Below are positions 32,608 to 42,158 of a DNA stretch of 64,000 nt, piece by piece. Each line of letters starts with the position of its first letter. The first letter of the stretch is position 1. The position numbers and the translations under genes are program-made. Under the pieces are notes generated by a model. That model worked only from the letters and a program-made list of their open reading frames with translations, was not told the origin of the DNA and did not search any database. This DNA comes from Sandaracinobacter neustonicus (GTDB lineage Bacteria; Pseudomonadota; Alphaproteobacteria; Sphingomonadales; Sphingomonadaceae). The DNA is taken from contig NZ_VFSU01000024.1 of assembly GCF_006385875.1 (NCBI RefSeq), positions 1 to 64,000 of the forward strand, read 5' to 3'.

Positions 32608-33276
32608 ATGTCGTATCTGGATGGAGGCAATGGCAAACAAAGGGTCAACGCGGCGCTGGGTGTCGGTGCGCTGCATTTCATGCTGGGTGCGGGGCTCCTG
32701 ATCGGGCTGGCGGTGAAGGTCGCGCCGGATCGCGCGCCGGATCCGATCGTCGTGCGGCTGGACCCGGTGAAGCCGCAGCCGAAGCCCGAACCGCTGCCCA
32801 TGCCGCAACCAAGGCTGAGCGACATCCGTGTGCAGGCGGACGAGCCGGTGATCGAGTATCGCGAGCCGCAGGACACGCCGCTGGTGGCCGGGGCGGTCGT
32901 GCCGCCGGTAACAGGCGAAGGGCAGCCGGGTTCCGGCAACGGGCAGACCGCGAAGCCGGAGGTGCTGCCCGCCCAACCCGTCCGCCGCGCCGCGCTCGCC
33001 CGGCCGGGCACCGTCGCGCTGAGGCCGGAGGACTACCCGGACGCCTCCCGCCGCGCGGGCGAGGAGGGCCGCGTGACCATCCGCGTGGGCATCGGCACAG
33101 ACGGCAGTGTCAGCAACTGCACCGTCATCGCCTCCAGCGGCCACGAGCGGCTGGACCGCAAAACCTGCCAGGTCGCCGAACGCCGCTGGCGCTTCTCGCC
33201 CGCGACAGAGGACGGTGTGGCAGTGCCGTCGTCCGCCGAGCGCAGCATCGTGTGGCGGTTGGAGGATTTGCGGTAG
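32608..33276 (+). CDS. TonB-family energy transducer
   Basis: A 222-residue protein with one N-terminal transmembrane helix (about residues 17-38), a proline/lysine/glutamate-rich periplasmic linker ('PVKPQPKPEPLPMPQPR') and a C-terminal TonB domain ('EGRVTIRVGIGTDGSVSNCT' and 'LDRKTCQVAERRWRFSPA'). It would transmit proton-motive energy to outer-membrane receptors. It follows the ATPase gene by 128 bases on the same strand, without ExbB or ExbD genes. It is probably part of, or next to, the cobalamin operon and may serve that receptor. GGGAGACTGCG before the ATG gives the ribosome site. Confidence 0.88.
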   Translation: MSYLDGGNGKQRVNAALGVGALHFMLGAGLLIGLAVKVAPDRAPDPIVVRLDPVKPQPKPEPLPMPQPRLSDIRVQADEPVIEYREPQDTPLVAGAVVPPVTGEGQPGSGNGQTAKPEVLPAQPVRRAALARPGTVALRPEDYPDASRRAGEEGRVTIRVGIGTDGSVSNCTVIASSGHERLDRKTCQVAERRWRFSPATEDGVAVPSSAERSIVWRLEDLR

Positions 33277-33289
33277 GCGGGGTTGGGGG

Positions 33290-33755
33290 TGCGGGGCGTC
33301 CGGCGTTTGTTTGCCTCCGGCGGGCAGGGAAATGATTTCCCTGCACCCTCTGACTTCGTGTTGCGCCCCAACTCCAGCACCGTGAGAGTGATCAGCTTCG
33401 ATTGCCTGCGGCGCAACGGAGGCTCTCTCTTCCCGTTGGGGAGAGAGCTGGAGAGAGGGGAGCAACGTGGGGCCTGATCCACCGACCACAACCGTCGCCC
33501 CGGACTTGATCCGGGGTGACGATTGGAAAGGTGGGTGGGACATACCCCAATGTACCGCAGGCCTATATACCGCCAACCTTTCGCCCAGCGCCGTACCCCA
33601 ACACCCGCTCAGGCTGAGCTTGTCGAAGCCCATGGAGCATACGCCCCCGGCTGAGCCGTTGAGTTTTTTGCGTCCGGGGCTTCGACAAGCTCAGCCTGAG
33701 CGGGACTAAGGACAGGCACGTGGGAGTTTGAAGAGGCTCCGCCTCCGCAACCCCC
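33290..33755. repeat. Repeat island 2: mosaic of palindromic repeats
   Basis: A second gene-free stretch built from the same modules as island 1: GCAGGGAAAT-g-ATTTCCCTGC (33324-33344), GAGTGATCAGCTTCGATTGC from about 33386, CCCCGGACTTGATCCGGGG (33499-33517) and CTCAGGCTGAGCTTGTCGAAG (33608-33628). The order of the first three modules matches island 1, and some flanking text such as 'ACCACAACCGTC' and 'GGTGGGTGGGA' is shared too. This points to duplication or independent insertion of a composite repeat. No convincing coding region is seen. Confidence 0.85.
33604..33704. repeat. Perfect 27-bp inverted pair (REPIN-like)
   Basis: The arm at 33604-33630 (CCCGCTCAGGCTGAGCTTGT...) and the arm at 33678-33704 are exactly reverse-complementary around a 47-base spacer that includes a T-run (TTTTTT at 33664-33669). 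It differs in core from the pair in island 1, so two palindrome families are in play. The distance and symmetry fit a REPIN-type unit; a bidirectional terminator role is also possible. Confidence 0.8.
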
Positions 33756-33757
33756 CA

Positions 33758-34642
33758 CTACTCCCAAATCACCTCGGGCGGCAGGCTCATCAGGATCGCC
33801 TCCGTGTTGCCGCCCGTCTTCAGCCCGAATGTCGTGCCGCGATCATAGACGAGGTTGAACTCGGCGTAGAGGCCGCGATATTTCAGCAGGGCGTGCCGGT
33901 CTTCCGCTGTCCAGCCTTGCGCCATGCGGCGGCGGGCGATGGCCGGGAAGGTGCTGAGGAAGGTTTCGCCCACGTCTTTCGTATAGGCGAAATGGTGGTC
34001 GAATTCGGCCTGCGTGTCTGCCCCCAGCCAATCATAGAAGATGCCGCCGACGCCCCGGTTCCGCTTGCGGTGCGGGATGTGGAAATACTCGTCGCACCAG
34101 GCGCTGTGCTTGGGCCAGAATTCCGGCGAATGGCGGTTTCCGGCCCGCTCGAACGCGCTCTTGAAGAATATGGTGTCTTCGTCTTGCGGCAGCGCCGGGT
34201 TCAGGTCTGCGCCGCCGCCGAACCAGCGCTTGGTGGTGACGAGGAAGCGCGTATTCATGTGCACGGCGGGCACATGTGGGTTCGCCATATGCGCCACAAG
34301 GCTGATGCCGGTGGCGAAAAAGCGCGGGTCTTCCGCCGCGCCGGGGATGTTCTTGGCGAATTCCGGGTTGAACTGGCCGTGCACGGTGGAGATGTTCACG
34401 CCGACTTTCTCGAAGATGCGGCCCTTCATCACCCCCATGGTGCCACCGCCGCCGGGCGCGCCGCCGTGGTCTGTCCGCTCCCATGGGGTGAAGCTGAAGC
34501 GGGCCGGCGTGGCGGGTGCGTTGGGCAGGGCGGGAAGGGCAGCGCCTTCGTCCTCGATCCGCTCGAACTCGGCGGTGATGCGATCACGCAGGGAACGGAA
34601 CCAGCTTTGGGCGGCGATCTGCTGTTCATCGAATTCAGGCAT
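33758..34642 (-). CDS. hemF: Oxygen-dependent coproporphyrinogen III oxidase
   Basis: A 294-residue HemF that oxidatively decarboxylates coproporphyrinogen III to protoporphyrinogen IX in haem synthesis. Recognisable blocks are 'GGGTMGVMKGRIFEKVGVN' (about residues 65-83), 'TRFLVTTKRWFGGGADLNP', 'HIPHRKRNRGVGGIFYDW' and 'LVYDRGTTFGLKTGGNTEAI' at the C-terminus. The ATG at 34642 gives the family length; a frame to 34879 runs into the divergent gene. It stands alone, divergent from the dehalogenase-like gene. Confidence 0.96.
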   Translation of the reverse strand: MPEFDEQQIAAQSWFRSLRDRITAEFERIEDEGAALPALPNAPATPARFSFTPWERTDHGGAPGGGGTMGVMKGRIFEKVGVNISTVHGQFNPEFAKNIPGAAEDPRFFATGISLVAHMANPHVPAVHMNTRFLVTTKRWFGGGADLNPALPQDEDTIFFKSAFERAGNRHSPEFWPKHSAWCDEYFHIPHRKRNRGVGGIFYDWLGADTQAEFDHHFAYTKDVGETFLSTFPAIARRRMAQGWTAEDRHALLKYRGLYAEFNLVYDRGTTFGLKTGGNTEAILMSLPPEVIWE

Positions 34643-34720
34643 GGCGGGCAGGTGCCATTCAAAATATGGCCTTGCAAGTGCCGATAGTTCGCGGGCAGTG
34701 TCGCCATGAAGGAGAGAGAA

Positions 34721-35629
34721 ATGGCGGTTCTGCGCACACCCGATTCGCGGTTCGAGGGGCTGGCGGGTTTTGATTATCAGCCCCATTACACCATGGTGGA
34801 CGGCGGCCCGCTGGGGCCGCTTCGCATCGCCCATGTGGAGGCCGGGCCTGCCGACGGCCCGGTGATGCTGCTGATGCATGGCGAGCCGAGCTGGTCTTAC
34901 CTCTATCGCAAGATGATCCCGGTGCTGGTGGCGGCGGGCTATCGCTGCCTCGCGCCCGATCTGGTGGGCTTTGGTCGTTCAGATAAGCCGACCGAGCGGA
35001 CGGATTATACCTATGAGCGGCATGTGGACTGGATGAGCCAGTGGTTCACCGCGCAGGCTGTGGAAGGGGTTACGCTGTTCTGTCAGGATTGGGGCGGGTT
35101 GATCGGCTTGCGGCTGCTGGCGGCCTTCCCGGATCGCTTCGCGCGGGTGTGCGCGGCCAACACTTTCCTGCCGACCGGGGAGGGGAAGGCCTCTCCGGCG
35201 TTCGAGGCGTGGCGCAACTTCAGCCAGAATGTGCCGGATTTCGATTCGGGCTGGATCGTGAACGGCGGCACCGCGCGCGGCATCGGCGAGGCGGAGCGCG
35301 CCGCCTATAATGCGCCTTACCCCGACGACAGCTACAAGGCGGGCGCGCGAATCTTCCCGATGCTGGTGGTGACGGAGCCGGACATGCCCTCGGCAGCCGA
35401 GAATCGCGCTGCATGGGGCGTGCTGGAGCAGTTCGAAAAACCCTTCCTCACCCTGTTCGGGGAAAAGGACATGGTGACGCTGGGCACGGAGAAGATTCTG
35501 CAGGCGCGCATCCCCGGCGCGAAGGGGCAGCCGCACCGGCTGATCGAAAACGCCGGGCACTTCCTGCAAGAGGACGCGGGCGAGGAGATTGCGCAGGAAC
35601 TTGTGCGCTGGGCGGGAAAACAGGGCTGA
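34721..35629 (+). CDS. Haloalkane dehalogenase-like alpha/beta hydrolase
   Basis: A 302-residue alpha/beta hydrolase close to haloalkane dehalogenases of the DhlA (subfamily I) kind. The oxyanion motif is HGEPSWSY, the nucleophile Asp with its halide-binding Trp is in FCQDWGG (about residue 117), the acid lies near [10 protein letters not shown] and the catalytic His is in [10 protein letters not shown]. Related subfamilies include epoxide hydrolases, so dehalogenation is likely but not certain. The second ATG (34721) is preferred since AAGGAGAGAGAA sits right before it; an ATG at 34706 is in frame. It is divergent from hemF and followed by tRNA-Asp. Confidence 0.85.
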   Translation: MAVLRTPDSRFEGLAGFDYQPHYTMVDGGPLGPLRIAHVEAGPADGPVMLLMHGEPSWSYLYRKMIPVLVAAGYRCLAPDLVGFGRSDKPTERTDYTYERHVDWMSQWFTAQAVEGVTLFCQDWGGLIGLRLLAAFPDRFARVCAANTFLPTGEGKASPAFEAWRNFSQNVPDFDSGWIVNGGTARGIGEAERAAYNAPYPDDSYKAGARIFPMLVVTEPDMPSAAENRAAWGVLEQFEKPFLTLFGEKDMVTLGTEKILQARIPGAKGQPHRLIENAGHFLQEDAGEEIAQELVRWAGKQG

Positions 35630-35680
35630 TGGGTGTTGACAGCCCATGGCCCCCCGCATAAAGCCGCGCCTCCAAAGTGC

Positions 35681-35757
35681 GCGGGCGTAGCTCAGTCGGT
35701 TAGAGTGCCGGCCTGTCACGCCGGAGGTCGCGGGTTCGAGCCCCGTCGCTCGCGCCA
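35681..35757 (+). tRNA. tRNA-Asp (GTC)
   Basis: A 77-base tRNA with encoded CCA. The anticodon stem-loop CCGGC-CTGTCAC-GCCGG gives anticodon GTC. The acceptor arms GCGGGCG and CGCTCGC pair with one G-T wobble, the D arm is AGCTCAGTCGGTTAGAGT and the T loop TTCGAGC. The discriminator base is G. Confidence 0.96.
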
Positions 35758-35851
35758 CTTTGGATTTCGGTGATGCGCGAACCAGCCGGCCCTTAGGGGC
35801 TGCGGTTCGCGCCCCATCCCTTCCCGCAAAATCAGTTGATTTGTTGCCGCC

Positions 35852-36160
35852 TCAGGCGTCTGAGGCGCGTTCGTCCCAGCGGGCGAGTTCATGCGCGATC
35901 GAGGCTTCCACCAGCCAATCCCACAATTCGCCCGCCAGCGCCGGGTTCAGGCCTTGCGCCCGCGCCTCTGCAATCGCGTTCTCGATTACCTGCCGCTTGC
36001 GGGGTTCATCGCGCACCATGGCGCGGTCCGGCTTGATGCGGGCGGCTGCGTTCATGAAGCGGAAGCGTTCCGCCAGCAGCGCGACCAGCTCGCGGTCCAG
36101 CGAATCCACGCCTGCGCGGACTTCGGCCATACTGGCGCAGGCTTCGGGCGCGATCCTCAT
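35852..36160 (-). CDS. Chorismate mutase, AroQ type
   Basis: A 102-residue helical chorismate mutase that converts chorismate to prephenate for Phe/Tyr synthesis. It has the N-terminal 'VRAGVDSLDRELVALLAERF' helix with the substrate arginine, a lysine in ARIKPDRAMVRDEPRKRQVI, and a C-terminal helix ELWDWLVEASIAHE. The ATG at 36160 overlaps the DUF2842 gene stop (ATGA), so it ends an operon that also holds the cyclo-ligase gene. A longer open frame upstream has no family match. The monofunctional form suits alphaproteobacteria with a separate prephenate enzyme. Confidence 0.88.
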   Translation of the reverse strand: MRIAPEACASMAEVRAGVDSLDRELVALLAERFRFMNAAARIKPDRAMVRDEPRKRQVIENAIAEARAQGLNPALAGELWDWLVEASIAHELARWDERASDA

Positions 36161-36366
36161 GGCCGCCACTTGCCGGTTTCGATCCAGATCATCACCGGCT
36201 TCAGCGGGAACACCCATGCCACGCCCAGCACCGCCCAGATGGGCAGCTGCAACAGCGGGTGCAGGCGGCCGACAGGCTCGAACAGCCAGACGGCGAACAG
36301 GCAATAGGCGAAGATGCCGACAAGGACGGCGAGGATGCCGAGCGGCCGCCGGAGGGACGGTGTCAT
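36157..36366 (-). CDS. DUF2842 small membrane protein
   Basis: A 69-residue protein with two transmembrane helices (about residues 8-29 and 38-58) ending in 'MIWIETGKWRP', matching the alphaproteobacterial DUF2842 family of unknown function. It overlaps the cyclo-ligase stop and the chorismate mutase start by 4 bases each (ATGA). The role is not known. Confidence 0.8.
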   Translation of the reverse strand: MTPSLRRPLGILAVLVGIFAYCLFAVWLFEPVGRLHPLLQLPIWAVLGVAWVFPLKPVMIWIETGKWRP

Positions 36367-37028
36367 GCCCCGGCTTTAGCGCGGGGTGACGGCGTGTGAA
36401 AGAGCGTGGGTGTGGCGATTGCATCCAGCGGCTGATCCCATGGCTCTGCGGGCAGGGAATCCAGCAGCTGCATGTCCCACGCGAGGCCGATGGCGCGTAG
36501 CGGGCCGCTGGCGCGGAGGGCGGCCAGCGTGCGGTCATAATGGCCCTTGCCTTGCCCCAGCCGGTTGCCCGCACGATCCACTGCCAGCAGCGGAACCAGC
36601 AGCGTGTCTGGCCGGACGAGGGGGGCCGTGGCGGGCGGTTCGGCGATGCCCTTGTAGCCGGGAGTCAGCGCCGCATAGGCGGCGCTGTGGAAGCTGAGAG
36701 GGCCTTCAGTCACGCGCGGGAAGGCGATTTGCCAGCCTGCGGCGATGGCGGCCTGTTCCAGCGCCTGCGGGTCGATCTCGTCGCCCATTGCCGCGTAAGA
36801 GCCGAGGATGGCGGGCGGGCCGAGCCGGGGCAGGGCGTGCACCAGTGCTGATTCGAGCGCACCGCGCACGGCCGGGGCGAGCGCGCCCGTGAACGCCGCG
36901 CGTCTGCTGCGCATGGCGCGGCGCAGCTGCTGTCGTTCGGTGGGCTGCTCGTTCAGGGGAACTGCTTTCGCAACTGATTTTGCAACTGAGGTGGCGGGTC
37001 CGCTGCGACCGTTTGCATGAAGATCCAC
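36363..37028 (-). CDS. 5-formyltetrahydrofolate cyclo-ligase
   Basis: An ATP-dependent enzyme that converts 5-formyl-THF to methenyl-THF. The conserved N-terminal basic helix is 'RQQLRRAMRSRRAAF', and the C-terminal signature is 'VPLLAVDRAGNRLGQGKGHYDRTL' (about three-quarters through), with GLAWDMQL and a final ATPTLFH. The start is unresolved: a GTG at 37028, a CTG at 36959 and an ATG at 36914 are in frame, none with a good ribosome site. A short ATG frame at 37018 (21 codons) runs into the gene in another frame. It lies just after the 6S RNA-like region, the order seen in many proteobacteria. Confidence 0.88.
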   Translation of the reverse strand: MDLHANGRSGPATSVAKSVAKAVPLNEQPTERQQLRRAMRSRRAAFTGALAPAVRGALESALVHALPRLGPPAILGSYAAMGDEIDPQALEQAAIAAGWQIAFPRVTEGPLSFHSAAYAALTPGYKGIAEPPATAPLVRPDTLLVPLLAVDRAGNRLGQGKGHYDRTLAALRASGPLRAIGLAWDMQLLDSLPAEPWDQPLDAIATPTLFHTPSPRAKAGA

Positions 37029-37158
37029 TGACGCCAGAACGTCAGGTGGGAGCCGTATGATCAGGCCCACGGGCCCGGCAGGGACAACCCCCTTGGATGT
37101 GTTTATCGCCTCAGGGATGCTCGATTGCGCGCATCGTGCAGATCCCGCCGTGGGCTAA
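37010..37158 (-). ncRNA. ssrS: 6S RNA (probable)
   Basis: Between zapA and the cyclo-ligase gene, the usual place of ssrS, the minus strand reads a 6S-like segment: GAGCATCCCTGAGGCGATAA resembles the E. coli 'CCCUGAGCCGAUA' central-bubble strand, and further on lies CGGCTCCCACCTGACG, typical of the alphaproteobacterial 3' side. GATC-TGCAC near the 5' end can pair with GTG-GATC near the 3' end as a closing stem. An inner stem CCCACGG / CCGTGGG also forms. Ends are approximate to about 15 bases. Confidence 0.65.
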
Positions 37159-37159
37159 C

Positions 37160-37489
37160 TTAAGATGCCGAGGCCGCTTCCTCAAGCCTTTGTGCCAGCG
37201 CTTCGGCGCGGGCGGCCAGCGCTTCATATTGCGCGAGGTTTGGCAGTTGCTGCGGGGCGGGGAAGGGCGAAAGCCGGGCTTCCGTCGCCTTGCGCTCCAG
37301 CAGTTCGCCAGACACCAGCAGCGCCGCCATCAGCAGCAGCCGGGGTTCGGCCACCGCGCCATGCGCTTCCATCAAAGAGGAAACGCGGGATTCGAGCAGC
37401 CCGCCCGCCGCGCGCAGATCCTCTTCCTCGCCATCGCGGCAGGCGAGTTTATAGGCGCGGCCGCCGATGGAGAGGGTGACTTCAGCCAT
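37160..37489 (-). CDS. zapA: Cell division protein ZapA
   Basis: A 109-residue ZapA that bundles FtsZ filaments at the division site. The N-terminal globular part has 'VTLSIGGRAYKLACRDGEEE' (about residues 4-23), then 'LRAAGGLLESRVSSLME'. The C-terminal part is a coiled coil ending in AQRLEEAASAS. It begins 8 bases before the end of the upstream coiled-coil gene, so the two are translated together. The 6S RNA-like segment follows directly after the stop. Confidence 0.93.
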   Translation of the reverse strand: MAEVTLSIGGRAYKLACRDGEEEDLRAAGGLLESRVSSLMEAHGAVAEPRLLLMAALLVSGELLERKATEARLSPFPAPQQLPNLAQYEALAARAEALAQRLEEAASAS

Positions 37490-37703
37490 GGCTGCGTGTC
37501 CGTTCGCTGTCGATCAGCCGGTCGAGGTGGGTGAGCGTGTCGCGCGTGGCGCTGCGCAGGCCGCGATGGCGCTGGCGCAGCCGTTCGGCGGCCACTTCGG
37601 CGCGCTGCAACGCGGATTCAATCCGGGCGAGCAGTTCCGGCATATCCTGACTGACCCTGTCCTGACCGGCCCGATCTTGTCCGATCTGCAATTCACGCAC
37701 CAT
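37482..37703 (-). CDS. ZauP-like coiled-coil protein upstream of zapA
   Basis: A 73-residue, highly charged protein: a glutamine/aspartate-rich start with a repeat (GQDRAGQDRVSQD), then a helix with heptad-like leucines, 'PELLARIESALQRAEVAAER' and LRSATRDTLTHLDRLI. In Caulobacter a small coiled-coil protein encoded upstream of zapA, ZauP, binds ZapA and helps focus the Z-ring; position, size and character match here. The start is uncertain: ATG 37703 with GGAG 7 bases upstream is used, but a TTG at 37724 follows a better GGAGG. It overlaps zapA by 8 bases. Confidence 0.6.
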   Translation of the reverse strand: MVRELQIGQDRAGQDRVSQDMPELLARIESALQRAEVAAERLRQRHRGLRSATRDTLTHLDRLIDSERTRSHG

Positions 37704-37930
37704 GGATTCGCTCCGACCGATCAAGAATCGTTCCTCCAAATTCTTGACGAACGGAGATAAGGGTTTGTTTCCCTTGGCGTCAATGCCGCCTTTGTAACCT
37801 GTTGTTCCCTCCGGCGTTGATTTCCACGCCTGCCTTTGCAAGGAGGACGCCGCGCACGCGGCCCGTTCCGGGCTGCATTCGTATGCGATTCGGGCATTTC
37901 CTGCCCATTATGTGTCTGAAAAGGGCCCCG

Positions 37931-39898
37931 ATGGCTTCCGCACGGCTTGCCGACGATCAAATCCGCCCCATGGCCAACTGTATCCGCGCGCTTGCGATGG
38001 ATGCCGTGGAGGCCGCCAACAGCGGGCACCCCGGTATGCCGATGGGCATGGCCGACGCCGCTACCATCCTGTGGGGCGAATATCTGAAGTTCGACGCCAG
38101 CGATCCGCGCTGGCCGGATCGCGACCGCTTCGTGCTCTCGGCCGGGCATGGCTCGATGCTGATCTATGCGCTGCTATACCTGAGCGGGTTTGATGCGCCG
38201 ACGATTGGCGACATTCGCAACTTCCGCCAGCTTGGCTCACCGTGCGCTGGCCACCCGGAGAATTTCGAGCTGCCCGGCGTGGAATGCACCACCGGGCCCC
38301 TGGGGCAGGGGCTGGCGATGGCCGTGGGCATGGCGATTGCCGAGCGTCATCTGAACGCGGGCCATGGCGATGCGCTGGTGAATCACCGCACATGGGTGAT
38401 CGCGGGCGACGGCTGCCTGATGGAAGGCATCAGCCACGAAGCGGTCGGTCTGGCCGGGCATCTGAAGCTGGGTCGGTTGAACGTGTTGTGGGATGACAAC
38501 AACATCTCCATCGACGGGCCGATCACGGTGTCCTCCAGCGAGGATGTGCCTGCGCGCTTCCGCGCGGCGGGCTGGCATGTGGTGGCGTGCGACGGGCACG
38601 ATCCGGCTTCCATCCGCAAGGCTTTAGACGAGGCGCAGGCCTCGCCGTTGCCCAGCCTGATCCGCTGCACCACGGTGATCGGCTTTGGCGCGCCCAACAA
38701 GGCGGGCACGGAAAAGGTGCATGGCAGCCCGTTGGGCGCCGCCGAGGTGGAAGCCGCCAAGGCGCATCTGGGCTGGACTGCGGCTCCGTTCGAGATTCCG
38801 GCGGACCTGCTGGCGGCATGGCGCGGCGTTGGCGCGCGCGGAAAGGCGGCGAAGGCCGCGTGGGAGGCTCTCCCCGGCGCGGCGGACCTGCGCGCGCGGA
38901 TGGCGAACACGGCCCCGGTGCTGGACATGTCTGCCTTCAAGGAAAAGCTGGTGGCGGACGGCAAGGCGGTTGCCAGCCGCAAGGCCTCTGAAATGGCGCT
39001 GGACGTGATCAACGCGCAGCTTGCCAACACCATCGGCGGTTCGGCGGACCTCACCGGTTCCAACCTCACGCGCTCGGCGGGCATGAAGGTGCTGGATGCG
39101 GCCGATTATGGCGGGCGCTACCTGCATTATGGCATCCGCGAATTCGGCATGTCGGCGGCGATGAACGGCATGGCGCTGCACGGCGGCGTGATCCCCTATG
39201 GCGGCACCTTCCTTGTGTTCGCCGATTATGCGCGCGGGGCCATTCGCCTGTCTGCGCTGCAGCAACAGGGCGTGATCTATGTGCTGACGCATGACAGCAT
39301 CGGCCTTGGCGAGGATGGGCCGACGCACCAGCCGATCGAGCATCTGGCCTCTTTGCGCGCGATTCCGAACGTGGCGGTCTATCGCCCGGCGGACGCGGTG
39401 GAGACGGCGGAGTGCTGGGAACTGGCGCTGGCGGACCGCACCCGGCCTTCGGTGCTGGCGCTATCGCGGCAGAATCTGCCGACGTTGCGCAAGGAGTGGG
39501 CCGAGAACCGCTCGGCGGAAGGCGGTTACCGGCTGCTGGCCGCGACTGCGCCGTTGAAGGTGGTGCTGGTGGCGACGGGTTCGGAGGTGGCCATCGCGGT
39601 GGAAACGGCGAAGCTGCTGGAAGCGCAAGGCGTGGGCGCGGATGTCGTGTCCATGCCCAGCTGGGAATTGTACCGGGAAAAGGGCGACAAGAGCCTGCTG
39701 CCCGCCGATGTGCTGAAAGTCTCTGTCGAGGCGGCCTCCACCTTCGGCTGGGAGCGGATCGTGGGCGCGGACGGGCTGATGATCGGCATCGACACATTCG
39801 GCGCTTCGGCCCCGGCACCCGAACTTTACCAACATTTCGGCTTGACCTCGCCTGCAATCTGCGAACGGGTGCTGGCGCGACTTAACTCACGGAAATAG
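37931..39898 (+). CDS. tkt: Transketolase
   Basis: A 655-residue thiamine-diphosphate enzyme that moves two-carbon ketol units in the pentose phosphate pathway. Landmarks are '[20 protein letters not shown]' (about residues 25-44), the GDGCLMEG...[10 protein letters not shown] cofactor segment (about 158-195), the '[20 protein letters not shown]' block (about 455-475) and C-terminal [15 protein letters not shown]. The ATG at 37931 follows AAAAGGG; longer frames to 37802 lack family match. It leads tkt-gap-pgk-fba-thiE and is divergent from the zauP-like gene across a 227-base gap. Confidence 0.95.
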   Translation: MASARLADDQIRPMANCIRALAMDAVEAANSGHPGMPMGMADAATILWGEYLKFDASDPRWPDRDRFVLSAGHGSMLIYALLYLSGFDAPTIGDIRNFRQLGSPCAGHPENFELPGVECTTGPLGQGLAMAVGMAIAERHLNAGHGDALVNHRTWVIAGDGCLMEGISHEAVGLAGHLKLGRLNVLWDDNNISIDGPITVSSSEDVPARFRAAGWHVVACDGHDPASIRKALDEAQASPLPSLIRCTTVIGFGAPNKAGTEKVHGSPLGAAEVEAAKAHLGWTAAPFEIPADLLAAWRGVGARGKAAKAAWEALPGAADLRARMANTAPVLDMSAFKEKLVADGKAVASRKASEMALDVINAQLANTIGGSADLTGSNLTRSAGMKVLDAADYGGRYLHYGIREFGMSAAMNGMALHGGVIPYGGTFLVFADYARGAIRLSALQQQGVIYVLTHDSIGLGEDGPTHQPIEHLASLRAIPNVAVYRPADAVETAECWELALADRTRPSVLALSRQNLPTLRKEWAENRSAEGGYRLLAATAPLKVVLVATGSEVAIAVETAKLLEAQGVGADVVSMPSWELYREKGDKSLLPADVLKVSVEAASTFGWERIVGADGLMIGIDTFGASAPAPELYQHFGLTSPAICERVLARLNSRK

Positions 39899-39930
39899 AC
39901 GACAAATCGTCATACATAAAGGAGCGGGAC

Positions 39931-40931
39931 ATGAAGGTTGCGATCAACGGTTTCGGTCGGATCGGGCGGCTGGTTCTTCGGGCCATTCTGGAACAGGGCC
40001 GCACGGATATCGAGGTGGTCGCGATCAACGATCTGGGTGACGCCAAGGCCAACGCGCTGCTGTTCAAGCGGGATTCGGTGCACGGGCGCTTCCCCGGCAC
40101 GGTGGAGGCCGACGGGCAGGACATGGTGATCAACGGCAAGCGCATCCGCGTGACCGCCGAGCGCGATCCATCCAAGCTGCCGCACAAGGAACTGGGCGTG
40201 GACATCGCGCTGGAGTGCACCGGCTTCTTCACCGACGCCGACAAGGCGGGCGCGCATCTGACGGCCGGGGCCAAGCGCGTTCTGATTTCCGCGCCGGGCA
40301 AGGGCGTCGACCTGACGGTGGTTTATGGTGTGAACCACCAGAAGCTGACCGGCGACCACAAGATCGTCTCCAACGCGTCGTGCACCACCAACTGCCTCGC
40401 CCCCGTCGCCAAGGTGATGAACGAGACGGTGGGCATCGAGCGCGGCCTGATGACGACGGTGCACGCCTACACCAATGATCAGAAGATTCTGGACCAGATC
40501 CATTCCGACATGCGCCGGGCGCGGGCCGCTGCCATGTCCATCATCCCCACCACCACGGGCGCGGCCCGCGCGGTGGGCGAGGTGCTGCCGGAACTGAAGG
40601 GCAAGCTGGACGGCTCCGCCATCCGCGTGCCGACGCCGAACGTCAGCTTGGTCGACCTGACCTTCGTGCCCGGCCGGGAGACGACGAAGGACGAGATCAA
40701 CGCGGCGCTGAAGGCGGCTTCGGAAGGCTCTCTGAAGGGCATATTGGACTACACCGACGAGCCGCTGGTCTCCATCGACCTCAACCATGTGCCCTTCTCG
40801 TCCACGGTGGACAGCCTTGAGACTGCCGTGCTGGAAGGCAAGCTGGTCCGCGTTGTCAGCTGGTATGACAATGAATGGGGCTTCTCCAACCGGATGGCCG
40901 ATACGGCAGTGCAGATGGGCAAGTTCCTCTG

Positions 40932-40932
<1 letters not shown>
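39931..40932 (+). CDS. gap: Glyceraldehyde-3-phosphate dehydrogenase
   Basis: A 333-residue type I GAPDH. The NAD site is [10 protein letters not shown] at the N-terminus, the nucleophile cysteine is in [12 protein letters not shown] (about residue 150), and the substrate arginines lie in '[20 protein letters not shown]'. [12 protein letters not shown] closes the C-terminus. Asp in AINDLGD after the second strand suits NAD. AAAGGAG precedes the ATG. It follows tkt by 32 bases and its stop shares one base with the pgk start (TGATG). Confidence 0.97.

Positions 40933-42154
<1,222 letters not shown>

Positions 42155-42158
<4 letters not shown>

Noticed and set aside
23130-33755. CRISPR array
   Set aside because: The repeats are few, palindromic, irregularly spaced and lack unique spacers or cas genes.
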